Source of the DNA: Pseudomonas sp. R4-35-07
GTDB taxonomy: Bacteria > Pseudomonadota > Gammaproteobacteria > Pseudomonadales > Pseudomonadaceae
Direction of reading: 5' to 3'
Assembly: GCF_003852235.1 (NCBI RefSeq)
Contig: NZ_CP027732.1
Location: 4,092,001 to 4,156,000, forward strand
Length of the DNA: 64,000 bases
Part shown: positions 63,892-64,000 of the stretch, piece after piece
Numbering within the stretch: the stretch's first letter is position 1
Layout of the letters: each line of letters begins with the position of its first letter
The notes under the pieces: model-generated
Databases searched by the model: none
Told to the model about the DNA's origin: nothing
Seen by the model: only the letters and a program-made list of their open reading frames with translations
Program-made: the position numbers and the translations under genes

Positions 63892-64000
63892 TTGAAAGCG
63901 CCCCGCGTTACCCTCGATCAATGGCGCACGTTGCAAGCCGTGGTCGACCATGGCGGCTTCGCCCAGGCGGCCGAAGCGCTGCACCGTTCGCAGTCATCGG
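63892..64000 (+). CDS. LysR-family regulator, 5' part
   Basis: The first 36 codons of a LysR regulator, running off the window end. The start is TTG with AGGAG six bases before. The helix-turn-helix begins in frame: LDQWRTLQAVVDHGGFAQAA, then EALHRSQSS. It is divergent from the small exported gene and azoR. In P. aeruginosa a LysR gene (PA0784) stands next to the azoR homologue, which agrees with this order. Confidence 0.85.
   Translation, partial: MKAPRVTLDQWRTLQAVVDHGGFAQAAEALHRSQSS

Overview
The window comes from a Pseudomonas of the P. fluorescens group. The evidence is high-GC coding sequence, many copies of the GTGGGAGGGGGCTTGC-type REP/REPIN repeats typical of that group, Pseudomonas-restricted families (MvaT-type H-NS, DUF3509-like, TorF porin, a PA1414-type 40-residue protein), and gene blocks that, as I remember the P. 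aeruginosa PAO1 map, follow PA1289-PA1272, PA0947-PA0932 and PA1422-PA1413. No rRNA, tRNA, IS element, prophage or CRISPR array was seen. Most of the window is core chromosome.

Layout. 1-4.7 kb: the 3' part of a hybrid sensor kinase, rmuC, a Sel1-like protein, an 846-bp stretch without a convincing gene, and two small conserved proteins. 4.8-8.5 kb: a FadL-type porin, a periplasmic glutathione peroxidase, and a marR-MFS-micropeptide operon with two matching palindromic operators. 8.6-17.9 kb: a minus-strand late cobalamin operon (cobO-cobB-bluB-cbiB-cobD-cobQ-cobU-cobT-cobC-cobS) under a cobalamin riboswitch, with most junctions coupled by 4-nt overlaps. One REPIN sits in the operon's only gap and another is read through as the C-terminus of CobB. 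18-27.4 kb: a sorbosone-dehydrogenase-like lipoprotein, two NlpC/P60 lipoproteins, hda, a PerM-type transporter, a DUF2066 gene, purM-purN, and a DUF3108 gene.

27.5-32.9 kb: a compact accessory operon with a Fur-box-like site, one IucA/IucC (NIS) siderophore synthetase, an MFS exporter and a TonB-dependent receptor, all with overlapping ends. 32.9-39.9 kb: core genes for a DUF2058 protein, MazG, RelA, RlmD, CysM and a DTW-domain tRNA enzyme. 39.9-45.4 kb: a 4-guanidinobutyrate locus (gbuR divergent from gbuA, an NTF2-like protein, an NCS1 permease whose C-terminus is encoded by a REPIN, and a sodium:solute symporter). 45.4-47.5 kb: the least ordinary gene, a 692-residue protein joining a D-2-hydroxyacid-dehydrogenase-like NAD domain to a DAO-type FAD domain, with the canonical dehydrogenase catalytic residues missing and a 20-bp inverted repeat upstream. 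47.7-53.2 kb: a PA1414-type micropeptide, divergent LysR/MFS, an NCS1 symporter overlapping the MFS tail-to-tail, a DUF2177 gene, and a CvfB-like S1 protein. 53.5-57.9 kb: small conserved proteins, a TorF porin, two lipoprotein/periplasmic genes, and a DEAD-box helicase. 58-64 kb: a patchier region with a methyltransferase, a DUF1206 membrane protein, a PRISE-type reductase, an MvaT homologue, an EamA transporter, AzoR and the start of a LysR gene.

The two best candidates for undescribed biology are the NAD/FAD fusion protein and the minimal NIS siderophore operon. The REPINs that have become translated C-termini (CobB, NCS1 permease) and the 39-residue membrane peptide coupled to the MFS pump are the next most interesting. 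All function calls come from reading motifs by eye; no database search was run.
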